Below, one piece after another: positions 1 through 9,984 of a stretch of DNA of 64,000 nucleotides (its first letter is position 1; every line of letters begins with the position of its first letter). The position numbers and the translations under genes were made by a program. The notes below the pieces were generated by a model that searched no databases, was not told where the DNA came from, and was given only the letters and a program-made list of their open reading frames with translations. This stretch comes from Cymbomonas tetramitiformis (taxonomy: Eukaryota > Chlorophyta > Pyramimonadophyceae > Pyramimonadales > Pyramimonadaceae): contig LGRX02034333.1 of NCBI GenBank assembly GCA_001247695.2, forward strand, positions 1-64,000. The letters are read 5' to 3'.

Positions 1-926
1 GGGTGTGGGGGGGCGGAGCCCCCCCACTGGGCTCAGTCTTAAAAAACTTTTCCGTATTGATACAGAAGAGGAGACGGGAGGGTCCAACGCAACGCGCCTT
101 CATTCAAGAGTTTGACGATTATTCAAGTCTACGGTGTATGGTAAGAGTTTTATCAAATCTACGGTGATGCGGGTACCATATCAAATCTACTATTGCGTCG
201 CCACAAATGTCCCCAATTGTCACTCTTGCTGGTAGATTTTGTCAAGATTCTGTCCGTTACTTTCCGTTACTTATATATTCCTCATATATTGATATGATGG
301 CAGCTTTAAATAGCAGTGACAATTGTGGACAAGCCTCTGCGTCGCGAGCGCAAATTCTTTTCAGCAAATCTCCCATTTAATTACTGGTGATGACTGTATC
401 AAAACCCGCTCTACGACGCTTCATATGTGTGTGTTAACGTTGAAAGTATTGGAATTGGTAAAATTCAAGTTGTCGCTGGCACGTCATCGACAACTAATGG
501 TGTTTTGCCATTTGTACAATTACAAAAGTCGTATTATCTTAGCTGTCTGATAAACTGTCTGATGTGTCACTGTCACACTGCTCCACATGAGTATAAGTCC
601 AGGTGTACTTCTACAAGTCCAGGTGTACTTGTATATGTCCAACTGTACATTATACCCCGTGGTGACATGACTGTCACGAGCAGTGATCGAGCGAGACATC
701 AGGCAGAACAGTCAGACAGGCAAGGCAGGGCGACATGAACATTAAAAATAAAATATTTACCATCGGGTGTAAGATCGCAACTTCCATCTCTAGATTTTAG
801 GGTTTCCGAGGCAAGAGCGAAGAGCGAAAGCTATGTCACTGCAGTTAGGGTTTAGCAGAGCGAACAGTCTACTACAGGCTATCTGGCTATGTGAGCGAAG
901 CTAATGTTTTGTAATTGAAGCTAATT
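1..926. other. Intergenic, no gene seen
   Basis: No coding region can be supported here. The open frames are short and lack any recognisable motif. A short direct repeat (AGTCCAGGTGTACTT, twice near 597-631) is the only local structure noticed. Confidence 0.5.
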
Positions 927-1502
927 CTACTCGCAGAAGTCGTTCCAATCTTCAGGGGACATCTCAGCCCAGCCAGTCTCCTGCATGGCTTCGCGCGCGT
1001 TGGAGTAATTGTAGACGTGGCGGTCGTTTGAAGAAATGTGAGAGATGGTGGGGCCATGGTGATAATGGACGTTGATGACAGCGTTGTTGCCAACGTTCCA
1101 ATTCTGCATTTGGGGAGCGTTGGGAACCATCATGTTTTCGGGCTGAAAATTCCATTCTGGCGCGGGTGGGGGAAGCGGGGCGACGGGGAAATGGCCGGCG
1201 GGATGGGGAATGGGGTAGTGGTGAGGTGCAGGCGGAAGCGGAGGTGGAAAATGGTGAGGAATTGGTTGCGGAAGAATGAATTCAGGGGGACCCTGGTCAG
1301 GGGGACCGGCTGGCGGCTGACCGGCATGTTGACGGGGATCGAATTGCGCGCATGCGTACGGCCAGACGTTGGGGGGCAAGTCCTGACCGAAACCGGAGGC
1401 GAGCGTTGAGTCTGGACTGTGCCGGAGGATCTCGTAGGCGAGCGTTGAGCGTGGAGTCGGTCGAAGATGAACACAAGCGGAAAGGGGTCGACTAGTCGAA
1501 GG
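927..1502 (-). CDS. Candidate terminal exon of a Pro/His-rich protein
   Basis: The minus-strand frame is open for about 191 codons, from just after a TGA near 1503-1505 to a stop at 927. It encodes a Pro/His-rich segment (repeated PPAP, PHHY and PHP words) followed by an acidic end with EMSPEDWNDFCE. No convincing ATG lies near the 5' edge, so I read it as a 3'-terminal exon of a spliced gene. Composition is coherent across the whole frame and the C-terminus looks like ordinary protein, unlike the overlapping frames. I do not recognise a family. It could instead be a chance frame in GC-rich DNA. Confidence 0.4.
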   Translation of the reverse strand, partial: PSTSRPLSACVHLRPTPRSTLAYEILRHSPDSTLASGFGQDLPPNVWPYACAQFDPRQHAGQPPAGPPDQGPPEFILPQPIPHHFPPPLPPAPHHYPIPHPAGHFPVAPLPPPAPEWNFQPENMMVPNAPQMQNWNVGNNAVINVHYHHGPTISHISSNDRHVYNYSNAREAMQETGWAEMSPEDWNDFCE

Positions 1503-1966
1503 TCATCATGCGGTCGAGCACTGATCCTGCATGTAAGCAAAAAGTTAGTCATGCATACACATATCGATGCATACACACTTAACGTCAGTCGCAGAAACAT
1601 TATGCACAAAGATATTCATAGCAGGCAGGGTCACAGCGGCAGGGTCACAGCAGGAGGTGCACGGGAAGATGCAAACAAGAAATGGGCTTGAAATTGCATC
1701 AGAACTCCCCTTTGGGTTAATTTCGAAGTTCGAAGCATCGATCTTAGAAATCCAGCTTTCTAGGCATTGATTGGCAGTATCTTTTTGACGATGACAGACG
1801 ACTGAAAACTCGAACGATCTTGGAAATCTGTTTTTTGAGTTTCCGATTGGCTAGTATTTTATAATGTGACTCGCGATTGAAAAGACGATCGACTGCGTTG
1901 ATGACAGACGATCATCGTAGACATCTTCACCGTTCGCTTCGCCGTTCGCTGACGCGACGGTAGAGA
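1503..1966. other. Intergenic, no gene seen
   Basis: Short ORFs only. A duplicated GGCAGGGTCACAGC word occurs near 1625-1650. Nothing else is supported. Confidence 0.4.
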
Positions 1967-2025
1967 TCACCGTGCGCTGACGCGCCGGTTACAAAACAGC
2001 CTGAGGTAGGATAGACTGTGATGAC

Positions 2026-2325
2026 ATGTCATGACATTGACATGACATGACATGACATGACAGCGACAACGACAGCGACAGCGAGCGATGACGATGACGA
2101 TGACGCTTGACGATCGATGACGATGACGATGACGGTCACGACCATCATCATCATCATCATCATCATGACAATGAATGAAATGACAGTGACCTGAACCAAA
2201 TTGAAAACCAAATTGCAAAACCAAATTGCAAAACCAAATTGCAAAAACGAAATGGGAAGCGGTGAATATATAAACCACGGTCGTAATGGGGGAAACGATG
2301 TAATACGGTCGTAATGGGGGAAACG
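2026..2325. repeat. Cluster of simple repeats
   Basis: Several short tandem repeats follow one another: GACAT units near 2033-2060, GACGAT/GACAGC units near 2060-2140, a CAT run near 2143-2166, a 16-bp unit AAACCAAATTGCAAAA repeated about three times near 2205-2250, and two copies of CGGTCGTAATGGGGGAAACG near 2279-2325. The apparent Met-rich and His-rich ORFs here are products of the repeats and not genes. Confidence 0.8.
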
Positions 2326-2550
2326 CTGGAATATAACGTTAACCGTTTGTATAAATTATAAAAATGTAATAATTGAATTCTGAAATACAGCAGCGAGAGC
2401 ATTGTGCAAAAGCGACAGCAGGCGTGAAAACTACAAAAGTGACGTGGAACCTACTAAAGTGACGTGGCAAAAAGTGCCATTTGAGCTCTGAGAGCAGGAC
2501 TGCCCTACGATCAATCGAGTGATGAGTCGAAGACGTGCCAGCGACAAGCT

Positions 2551-2637
2551 AGTTATAGACGGCACGTCAGACTACATGCTCTGGACTGCGCCTCCGGCAC
2601 AGTCCAGAGCATGTAGTCTGACGTGCCTTCTATAACT
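2551..2637. repeat. 87-bp near-perfect hairpin
   Basis: Bases 2551-2588 are complementary to 2600-2637 with a single mismatch, giving a 38-bp stem. The 11-base centre contains GCC-TCC-GGC, which can extend the pairing. No target duplication was found at the edges. It could be a small inverted-repeat element or a small-RNA precursor. Confidence 0.85.
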
Positions 2638-2702
2638 ACCTGATGTATCGAAAATACCTAGATGACGATGCATTGCATATAAATTATTGTCAATATCGAC
2701 TC

Positions 2703-4869
2703 GGGAAGGGTTATACGCGCTGGAATTCACACGTCGTTTCCGTCTCAATCCCGAAAAAATTCTGAACCAGCGTGACGGTCATATCGTCTTGCATCGTCTC
2801 GCGTGTCATCGTGAATTTAATTTCCAGGATTATTAAAACAGATAATCAATTTATCTTCCATCGATATCGCGGATACGATTACCGTTGGCGCTGGCGTTGA
2901 CTAGCTCAACCATAAAGCGCTCGCTGCGACAATTACTGCTCATAATTTTCTCAACGTTCCTTCGCCTCATGGCCGGAACGGTGTTCACTGTGACTGCTGT
3001 GTTATGTGCAGGGATTGCGGAAGTGTTTGGCTGTTTTTATTTTTCAATTCGTTTATTGCATATATGCGAACTCACGGCATTCGGTGTGTGCAGCTTGTGT
3101 CGCAGGTTTTCCGATGGCGAGGAGGGACGCACCTTTTTGAGATGTGGAAGTCTAGGGCAACCTAGCTTGGGATGATACCCAACCACAACGGACTTACTTT
3201 GTTTTCATATTTTAATCTACTCACCTTGCATATGCATACAAACTTTGAGGAGCATCGAGGTTTGATAAGTTTTAGACTGATTTATCTTTTTGGGTTTGTG
3301 GCGCCATCGCGACCTCTTGGGATGTGGAAGTCAAGGTTGAGCATGCCAACCTTGCTTGGGTTCGAACCCAACCACATCGAAGTCTGAGTCCTTGTGCTTC
3401 AGGGAACTAAAATATGTATATCTTAGCAATATTTGTGGAAAGTCTCGTGCGCTAGAACGCACGGGAAGCCCTTGGCTGTTTGGCATGTATTGGGTTTGGG
3501 TCCTTCGAGCCCAAACCCAATAAATCTGCCAAAGAAATAAACTGATCATTTCGCGAACAATGTATCTCAGTCCTTGAGCTTCAGGAAACTTAAAGAGATA
3601 TATCTCGATAATATTTGTGGAAAGTCTCGTGCGCTAGAACGCATGGGAAGCCCTTGGCTGTTTGGCATGTATTGGGTTTGGGTACATTCGAGCCCAAACC
3701 CAATAAATCTGCCAAAGAAATGAACTGTTCGTTTCGGGCACAGTGTATGCCAGTCCTTGAGCTTCAGGGAACTTAAATGTATATATCTCGACAATATTTG
3801 TGGAAAGTCTCGTGCGCTAGAACGCACGGGAAGCCCTTGGCTGTTTGGAATATATTGGGTTTGGGTACATTCGAGCCCAAACCCAATAAATCTGCCAAGG
3901 AAATAAACTGTTTGTTTCGCAAACAATGTATCTCAGTCCTTGCGCTTTAGGGAACTTGAAGATATATATCTTGGCAAAATATCAGCGTAGTTTCGTTTGC
4001 TAGGAAGCACGGGAAGACCTTGACTGTTTGGCATTTGTTGGTTTGGGTACATGAAAACCCAAACCAAACCCAAAAAGCTCTTTGTCATGAAGTGACCTTC
4101 TCGTGCATACTTGACGACAATCCTTGCGCGCAAGATGGTGAACTAATATTACTCTCAGCAAATTTAGTGCAAAGTTTCGTGCGCTAACACAGAGGACTTC
4201 GATGTGGTTGGGTTCGAACCCAAGCAAGGTTGGCATGCTCAACCTTGACTTCCACACCCCAAGAGGTCGCGATGACGCCATAAACCCAAAAAGATAAATC
4301 AGTCTCTAACTTATCACACCTCGATGCTCCTCAAACTTTGTATGCATATTCAAAGTGAGTTGAATAAAACGTGAGAACAAGGTGGGTCCGATGTGGTTGG
4401 GTGTGATCCCAAGCTAGGTTGCCCTAGACTTCCACACCACAAGAAAGCGCGCCCCTCCTCGCCATCGGAAAACCTGCGACACAAGCTGCACAAAATGAGT
4501 ATCGTGAGTTGGCACATATGCATAAGTAAACTGAAAAATAGAAGCAGCCAAACACTTCCGAAATCCCTGCGCATAACACAGCAGCCACGACATCGTTCCG
4601 CCCATGAGGCGAAGCGAAGGACCGTTGAGAAAATTATGAGCAGTAATTGTTGGTGCGCAGCTCTTTATCCTTGAACTAGTCAACGCCAACGGCAATCGTA
4701 TCCGCGATATCGATGGAAGATAAATTGATGATGATTTAATAATCCTGGAAATTAAATTCACGATGACACGCGAGACGATGCGAGACGATATGACCGTCAC
4801 GCTGGTTCAGAATTTTTTCGGGATTGAGACGGAAACGACGTGTGAATTCCAGCGCGTATAACCCTTCCC
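2703..4869. mobile_element. Mutator-like non-autonomous element with long inverted arms
   Basis: The element begins GGGAAGGGTTATACGCGC and ends with the exact complement. The arms (2703-3388 and 4196-4869) are about 680 bp and clearly complementary, though diverged by small changes. The flanks carry a 9-bp near-duplicate, TATCGACTC at 2694-2702 and TATCGACTA at 4870-4878. A 9-bp duplication plus arms of several hundred bases is typical of Mutator-like elements. No transposase frame is present, so it would need one supplied in trans. The ORFs inside the arms are mirror images of each other and not convincing genes. The centre is an array of 183-bp units. Confidence 0.8.
3390..4195. repeat. 183-bp tandem repeat array
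   Basis: A conserved word (AGTCTCGTGCGCTAGAACGC and variants) recurs at 3441, 3623, 3806, 3989 and 4173, a period of 182-184 bp. Each unit also contains short inverted words reading GGGTTTGGGT...AACCCAAACCC. The array fills the centre of the Mutator-like element. Related units with the same spacing occur at 28.5-29.0 kb. Confidence 0.9.
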
Positions 4870-5027
4870 TATCGACTATATCATCATTGCTTTCGGTGCC
4901 TCTTCAGCTGTACAGTACACGTTTACAATTTATATCATATCACGACTTTCGATCCCCTAGCCAATGCATGCATGGAGTATGTACAGTATCGATAGCTGAT
5001 ATTTCATATTATAAGGCACGCGCTCAT

Positions 5028-5186
5028 AACTGATGGTTTTCTGATCAGTGTAGGATGACAGGCAGTATGACTGTCATCCGGAGCAGATCTGAAAACTGAG
5101 GTTTTCTGATCAGTCGGAGGCATAAGAGGCCAGCTACGGACTGAGAGGGCCTCTTGCCGTGTTACTGTGGACTTGTGTGGACTTTC
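5028..5186 (+). repeat. DIRS split direct repeat A1
   Basis: 159 bp, repeated as A2 at 9679-9837 with one visible difference (ACTGTCATCC against ACTATCATCC). Internally it holds two copies of a GGTTTTCTGATCAGT word, near 5036 and 5100. Confidence 0.95.
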
Positions 5187-5303
5187 ATCGACTGTTTAAC
5201 TTTTTGCAGTTTACTGTCCGTTTTTGCAGTTTGTGTCCGTTTTTGCAGTTCTGTAACACCGTAAGCTTTTCAGTGCGCACATACTTTCAGTAGTATTCGT
5301 ATA

Positions 5304-6161
5304 TTGATTATGGAGTGGTTCACCGACCCAATTTTGTGTCAAAGACGAATTGATGATTTGCAAGCGCAGCCAGCGTACGCGACCGCTTTTGCCGCTTTCC
5401 AAGATGGGGAGGACCTCTCGCAACCGCAAATGAAGTTGATTCGACAAATGGAGAGAGCGACTGCCCGACTTGCTGAGCTTAAGGGACTGTCACAAGTAGC
5501 CTCAGGAGACCGTAAGCGTCCGTGGGAGGCAGCAGTAGATCTCACTCAGCTTCCAGGGTCCGATCGCCTTGAGTTGACTCGCAACGATGATGGCAAGGAC
5601 AAGGGACTCCGCAAACAGTTTTTGGAGACCCAGCACCACTTCGTGGCACACTCAGCGTCACAGTTGGCGCTTAATGACGCCAAGAAGGAATTGGAAGGTG
5701 TGGAGCTGCCTGAGACTGTCACTCTTGCTTTAGAATTCTTGTCTGAGACTGCGGAAAAAGGTGTGGCACGCGCCAAGGCACGCGCTAAAATTTTGGCCTT
5801 GGTTTCGGACAAAGGCCCTGAAGTGGGCTGGAAAATCTGCGAGAAACTTGAGCGTAAATCGTACGCTGACGATGAAGAGGACGAAAAGTTAATGCGCAAA
5901 GCAGAGAAAGAAGTTAAGGCTGAAAAGATTCACGCTGCCCAAGCCGCGGCTGCCAAGGGGCGAAACAAGGGCCTAGGCAGGGGTGCCTTTTCAGCTTCTC
6001 GTCCTACTGCTCCTGGAGCACCTCCGCCACCGCCACCTGTTCAGGCAGGGCGTGGCAGTCACCTCCAATGCTGGAATTGTAACGAGTTTGGACACCACCA
6101 AAACCAATGCTCGCAGCCGCGCCCGGCTGGCAGAGGCCGTGGCAGAGGATCGGACCGTTGA
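5304..6161 (+). CDS. gag: DIRS Gag-like protein with CCHC zinc knuckle
   Basis: This 285-residue protein should be the nucleocapsid-type protein that packages element RNA. The N-terminal two thirds is charged and helical-looking with no named domain. A Lys/Glu/Ala-rich helix (about residues 190-220) precedes a Pro-rich spacer. The C-terminus has a classic zinc knuckle, CWNCNEFGHHQNQC at residues 256-269 (CX2CX4HX4C), followed by an Arg/Gly tail that would bind nucleic acid. The frame begins with ATT ATG at the edge of the leader. A second Met follows at residue 3 and is an equally good start. It lies 94 bp upstream of the RT gene in a compact element. Confidence 0.9.
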   Translation: MIMEWFTDPILCQRRIDDLQAQPAYATAFAAFQDGEDLSQPQMKLIRQMERATARLAELKGLSQVASGDRKRPWEAAVDLTQLPGSDRLELTRNDDGKDKGLRKQFLETQHHFVAHSASQLALNDAKKELEGVELPETVTLALEFLSETAEKGVARAKARAKILALVSDKGPEVGWKICEKLERKSYADDEEDEKLMRKAEKEVKAEKIHAAQAAAAKGRNKGLGRGAFSASRPTAPGAPPPPPPVQAGRGSHLQCWNCNEFGHHQNQCSQPRPAGRGRGRGSDR

Positions 6162-6255
6162 ATTGTTAAAAATGTAGAGCCACGAAGGCCAGTACTGTCA
6201 GCTTAAGCGGAATGCTTAACAGTTGAGGTGGAATGCCCAACTTAAAATGTAATTT

Positions 6256-8460
6256 GTGGGGACGAACCCTAAATTTGTAATGAATCTTGGCCCGCGGGCT
6301 GTTGTTCCTTGTGTTCCAGGTTCTGAATTCTCTGAGGAAGAGCTTCTCGTCGAGGCCATACCCTTGTGTGAACAGGGCGTTCCGGTGCCCCGTGTTGCGG
6401 GGAGACTTAGGGAACGAGCACCCTTTTGGCGGACCTTTGTCCGCTCTTCGTATGTGATGTCTTGGATTGAGAGAGGGTTTAACTTGAAGTTTAAAGATGG
6501 CAGGGCTCCGCCCCGAGTACACTTGGCTAACCACGTGTCAGCTGTTAGGCACGCCACCTTCGTTACTGACGCTGTGCAGGAGTGTGTCCTTATGGGCGCC
6601 CTGAGAGAGGTGCCCAGCAAGCCGCGGGTTGTACTGCCTTTAATGGTAGACGACTCTCGGGACAAGCTAAGGCTAATTTTCAACGGTAAGTGGCTCAATG
6701 CCTTTCTGATCTTTCCGAAGTTCAAGTATGAGCACCTGCAACCTTTTGTAGACCTGCTTAGGAGGGGTGACGGGCTGTTTTACTTTGACTATAAGTCAGG
6801 GTATTACCACGTAGACCTCCACGAGATGTCTCGTACATATGTTGCTGTTGAGTGGCAGGGCAGGTTCTTTGAGTTCTGTGTGCTGCCGTTTGGTCTAGCC
6901 CCAGCTTGCTGGGTGTTTACGAAGATCAACAAGGAGCTCGTAGGTAAGTGGCGGGGTCTCGGGTTCCGTGTGCACCCCTACGTGGACGACTTTGCCTTTG
7001 CTGTGAGGGCTCCTACACTCACGGACCCTTCGGCTTTGGCTGTGTTGTCCCGTATTATGCGGGACGTGCGGGAGGCAGGCTGGCTCGTGTCAGAGTCTAA
7101 GTCTCAGCTGTTTTTCACACGGGCCCTTGTGCATATAGGCATAGGCATAGACCTGGAGGGGGGGGTCTTGTTCGTGCCTGAAAAGGCTTTGAGCAAGATC
7201 CGTGCTTGTGTGTCAGACTTGTTGAGGCTGTTTCATAGGCTGCCTCTGAGGCTTGTGGCTAAGTTTGCAGGCTTAGTTAATGCACAGTGGTTTGTACTAG
7301 GGGGTGTCACTAGATTGTATGCTAGGGCGGCTGCAGTACTCATAGCCGACACCCTGACTTGGGGCTCGTGGGCTTCTCATGTCCCGGGCACTGATGCTCT
7401 TCGGGCAGAGCTGGAGTTTTGGCTGACAGACGGCTTTCGTAGGCATCAGAGAGGCATTTGGGAGCCCAGGGGGGCGGGGCTTCAGCTGGAGACAGTCCAT
7501 GCGGACACCTCTGAGGTGGCATGGGGTTCCTGGCTGGAGCAGTCCTTTGGGGGACCTGAGTTGCTTGGCCACAGTTATCTGACCATGTCGGACAGACTGA
7601 AGTCATCCACTCTCAGGGAGCTCAGGGGCATTTTTGACTCTCTCCGAGCATTTGATGTGGCTGGCAGGCTGAGAGGGAAGAGGGTGCTTGTCATTTGTGA
7701 CAACCAGGCTGTGCATTTTGTCATTGAGTCTGGCAGCAGGCATCAGGAGCTTCAGGAGCTGGCTTTAGCGGTGCATGATTTCTGTGCTGACCACGGGGTG
7801 GTTTTGTCCTCCCTTTGGATGCCCAGGGAGTTTGAGGCCCGGGCAGATGCCCTGTCCAAGATCAAGGACCATGATGACTGGATGGTCAACCCGGCAATCT
7901 TTCAGTGGGCTGACCCATGGATTGCCGGGGGGTGGAGGCACACCCGGGACAGGTTTGCAACTGACAAGAATTGTCTTGTTTTTGACAGTGCAGGTGCCCC
8001 CTCCTTCAACAGTGCTTGGCACTGTCCAGGTACGTCGGGGGTTGACACTTTCGGTCAGACGGACTGGCGGGAGCACGTCAACTGGTGCAACCCGCCTTTT
8101 CGGATGATCGGGAGGCTCCTGCTGTTTCTGCAGGCTGAGAGGGCTGCAGCCTCCATTGTGGCCCCGGTCTGGACTTTCCAGCCGTGGTGGGTCTTGCTGT
8201 GTCCCGACGGGGTTCACTTGGCAGACTGTGTGGTGCAGTGGACGGAGCTCCAGCCCTCTGCGGACACCTTCCTCCCTGGCCTCGGAAGGGCCAATGAAGG
8301 GGGTGTGGGCTTGCCTGACTTTCGGGTCCTCCTCTTGCGGGTCTCCTTCGATGAGAGGGAGCCTGCAGGCCCTGGTCCCCGCTGTACCTTGGGGGGTTGC
8401 ATGGCTTGTGACTGGGGTAGGGGTATGAGATGGGGGCTGCCTTTCATGCAGGCATCATAG
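6256..8460 (+). CDS. pol: DIRS reverse transcriptase, RNase H and methyltransferase-like polyprotein
   Basis: This 734-residue protein copies the element RNA into DNA. The reverse transcriptase core spans roughly residues 115-330, with FDYKSGYYHVDL (Asp near 178), LPFGLAPA and the catalytic YVDD at 242-245. RNase H follows, with Asp in HADTSE (about 417), Glu in TLREL (about 455), Asp in CDNQA (about 482) and Asp in RADALSK (about 531). The C-terminal part contains WCNPPF near 610-615. This is the NPPF/NPPY motif of N6-adenine-type methyltransferases and belongs to a Dam-like domain known in DIRS polyproteins. The first ATG of the frame lies before the conserved region, so the exact start is uncertain. 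The end overlaps the recombinase frame by 31 bp. Confidence 0.95.
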   Translation: MGTNPKFVMNLGPRAVVPCVPGSEFSEEELLVEAIPLCEQGVPVPRVAGRLRERAPFWRTFVRSSYVMSWIERGFNLKFKDGRAPPRVHLANHVSAVRHATFVTDAVQECVLMGALREVPSKPRVVLPLMVDDSRDKLRLIFNGKWLNAFLIFPKFKYEHLQPFVDLLRRGDGLFYFDYKSGYYHVDLHEMSRTYVAVEWQGRFFEFCVLPFGLAPACWVFTKINKELVGKWRGLGFRVHPYVDDFAFAVRAPTLTDPSALAVLSRIMRDVREAGWLVSESKSQLFFTRALVHIGIGIDLEGGVLFVPEKALSKIRACVSDLLRLFHRLPLRLVAKFAGLVNAQWFVLGGVTRLYARAAAVLIADTLTWGSWASHVPGTDALRAELEFWLTDGFRRHQRGIWEPRGAGLQLETVHADTSEVAWGSWLEQSFGGPELLGHSYLTMSDRLKSSTLRELRGIFDSLRAFDVAGRLRGKRVLVICDNQAVHFVIESGSRHQELQELALAVHDFCADHGVVLSSLWMPREFEARADALSKIKDHDDWMVNPAIFQWADPWIAGGWRHTRDRFATDKNCLVFDSAGAPSFNSAWHCPGTSGVDTFGQTDWREHVNWCNPPFRMIGRLLLFLQAERAAASIVAPVWTFQPWWVLLCPDGVHLADCVVQWTELQPSADTFLPGLGRANEGGVGLPDFRVLLLRVSFDEREPAGPGPRCTLGGCMACDWGRGMRWGLPFMQAS

Positions 8461-9522
8461 GCACTGGGGAGCAGTGGGCTGGCCTGCAGTTCTCCGTGAC
8501 GGACCCGCTGGAGATGCAGCTGCGGGCAGACATGCTGTTGGCGGTGTCTGGCACCCGTGAGGCTAGCACCATGCGGGGCTACTCTCGGGTGTTCGTACGG
8601 TACCAGGCTTTCTGTCAGGACCGTGACCCACCTAGGGTGCCTGTTCCTGCTGACCCGGTCACGGTGGCTATGTACTTACAGTACATAGCCAATGCGGCCA
8701 GGACCTTCTCTGTGGTGAAGACCGCTTCGGCTATGGTTTTCACTGCTCATGATTTGGCTCTGGTCCCGGCAGACCGGAACCCCACCTCTCATCGGCTGGT
8801 GGCCGCGGTGCGGGAGGCAGCTCACAGGAGGCTGGGGGACAGGCGGCTCAACAGGAAGGAGCCGCTGGAGTTTGCATTTGTACAGAGTGGTGCTCGTTGC
8901 TGGTTGATGCTGGGAGGTGTCACTCGGCAGATGTTTGCTACACTGGGTTTGGACATGTGGACAGGCTTCTGGCGGTATGACTGTGCGGAGAAGGTGAGAC
9001 TGCGGGATATGAAGTTCTGTGAGACCCACATGACCACCTTCCTCGAGAAGCGGAAGACGGACAAGTACAGGTATGGTCAGCTGGTGGAGGTTGCCCGGGC
9101 GGCGGAGGGGCAGCCTTTGTGCCCAGTGGAGGTCAGTCAGAGGTGGGTTGACACTCAGATTGCACGGGGAGTGCAGCCCGACGAGCCCCTGTTTCAGCAG
9201 ATTGATGGCAGGCGGTTTCAGCGGGACCCGTCGGCTGACTGCCTGACGGGGAAGAGGCTGGACTATCCTCAGCTGAGGAGGTACCTGTTCAGGATGCTGG
9301 GTGAGGCTTCTGGCTTGGACCCCGATGCTCTGAGGCAGCTGTATGGGACCCAGTCCCTGCGGTCTGGTGGGGCTACGGCGGTGGCTGCGGCTGACCAGGT
9401 TACTGATTTCGAGTTCAATCAGTACGGTGGCTGGAGCTCGTCGGCGGCTGCGGCCACCTACAAAGCTACCAACCTCAACCGCAGGCTGGCGGTGTCCAGA
9501 AGCATGCCCCATGCTCAGCAGA
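8430..9522 (+). CDS. DIRS tyrosine recombinase, exon 1
   Basis: This is the integrase of the element, which inserts a DNA circle by strand exchange. The frame starts 31 bp inside the RT gene and would run on to 9662 if unspliced. The catalytic domain shows SLRSGG with the second catalytic Arg near residue 311, GGWSSSAAAATY with Trp near 335 in the usual His/Trp position, and the nucleophile Tyr near 344. After residue 364 the unspliced frame becomes Cys/His/Leu-rich and runs through repeat B1, which looks unnatural. A GT donor (GTAGGC) at 9523 fits a splice to 9863 in matching phase. The first catalytic Arg could not be placed with certainty. Confidence 0.9.
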
Positions 9523-9601
9523 GTAGGCGGCCTTTCTTGTCTGATTGCTTGTTGTTGTCATGCATTACATGTGCACTGCTTTGTGGTGATCTTTGTGTGC
9601 T

Positions 9602-9682
9602 TGCACCGGCCGGGTTCCATTCACATATGTGTCATATGTGTCATGCAAGCTGGGCTATGTAGCCGCAGCTGATTAGAAAACT
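9602..9682 (+). repeat. DIRS split direct repeat B1
   Basis: 81 bp, the same as B2 at 10417-10497 as far as can be read. It contains a duplicated CATATGTGT word. It abuts A2 with the AACT overlap. Confidence 0.95.
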
Positions 9683-9837
9683 GATGGTTTTCTGATCAGT
9701 GTAGGATGACAGGCAGTATGACTATCATCCGGAGCAGATCTGAAAACTGAGGTTTTCTGATCAGTCGGAGGCATAAGAGGCCAGCTACGGACTGAGAGGG
9801 CCTCTTGCCGTGTTACTGTGGACTTGTGTGGACTTTC
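9679..9837 (+). repeat. DIRS split direct repeat A2
   Basis: 159 bp copy of A1. The B1-A2 junction is the circle-junction sequence expected in this class of element. Confidence 0.95.
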
Positions 9838-9862
9838 CCACCCGCCCTCCCTTGTGATTCAG

Positions 9863-9984
9863 GTACGGATGAGGAGAGGCCGCTTTCAGTGCAGGAGCTG
9901 CAGGACTTGGAGGACCTGGAGCAGCTGGGCTCTGAGCTGGAGGCCGTGCAGATCCGGCCCGCAGAGGGGCAGTCGGCTCATTAG
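9863..9984 (+). CDS. DIRS tyrosine recombinase, predicted exon 2
   Basis: From the acceptor at 9862 the frame reads an acidic, Leu/Glu/Gln-rich segment (for example QELQDLEDLEQLGSELEA) of 39 residues and stops at TAG 9982-9984. The phase matches exon 1. The composition suggests a helical tail. Its coding character in a place with no other gene is the main support for the intron. Confidence 0.6.

Larger units (their letters stand above)
9523..9862 (+). other. Predicted intron holding B1 and A2
   Basis: The segment starts GTAGGC and ends TGATTCAG. Splicing joins the A of codon 365 to GT of the next exon, restoring AGT (Ser). The downstream frame then gives an acidic 39-residue tail and a stop. 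The 340-bp intron contains both inner repeats (B1 and A2) entirely. This is a prediction from borders and reading phase, without transcript evidence. Confidence 0.65.

Noticed and set aside
1967..2402. Met-rich and His/Asp-rich ORFs on the minus strand
   Set aside because: They come from CAT, GACGAT and GACAT simple repeats.
2885..4800. ORFs inside the Mutator-like element
   Set aside because: They lie in inverted arms or 183-bp units and appear as mirror or tandem copies without any domain.
8676..9512. 278-codon ORF antisense to the DIRS recombinase
   Set aside because: Shadow frame. The sense strand carries the catalytic motifs.
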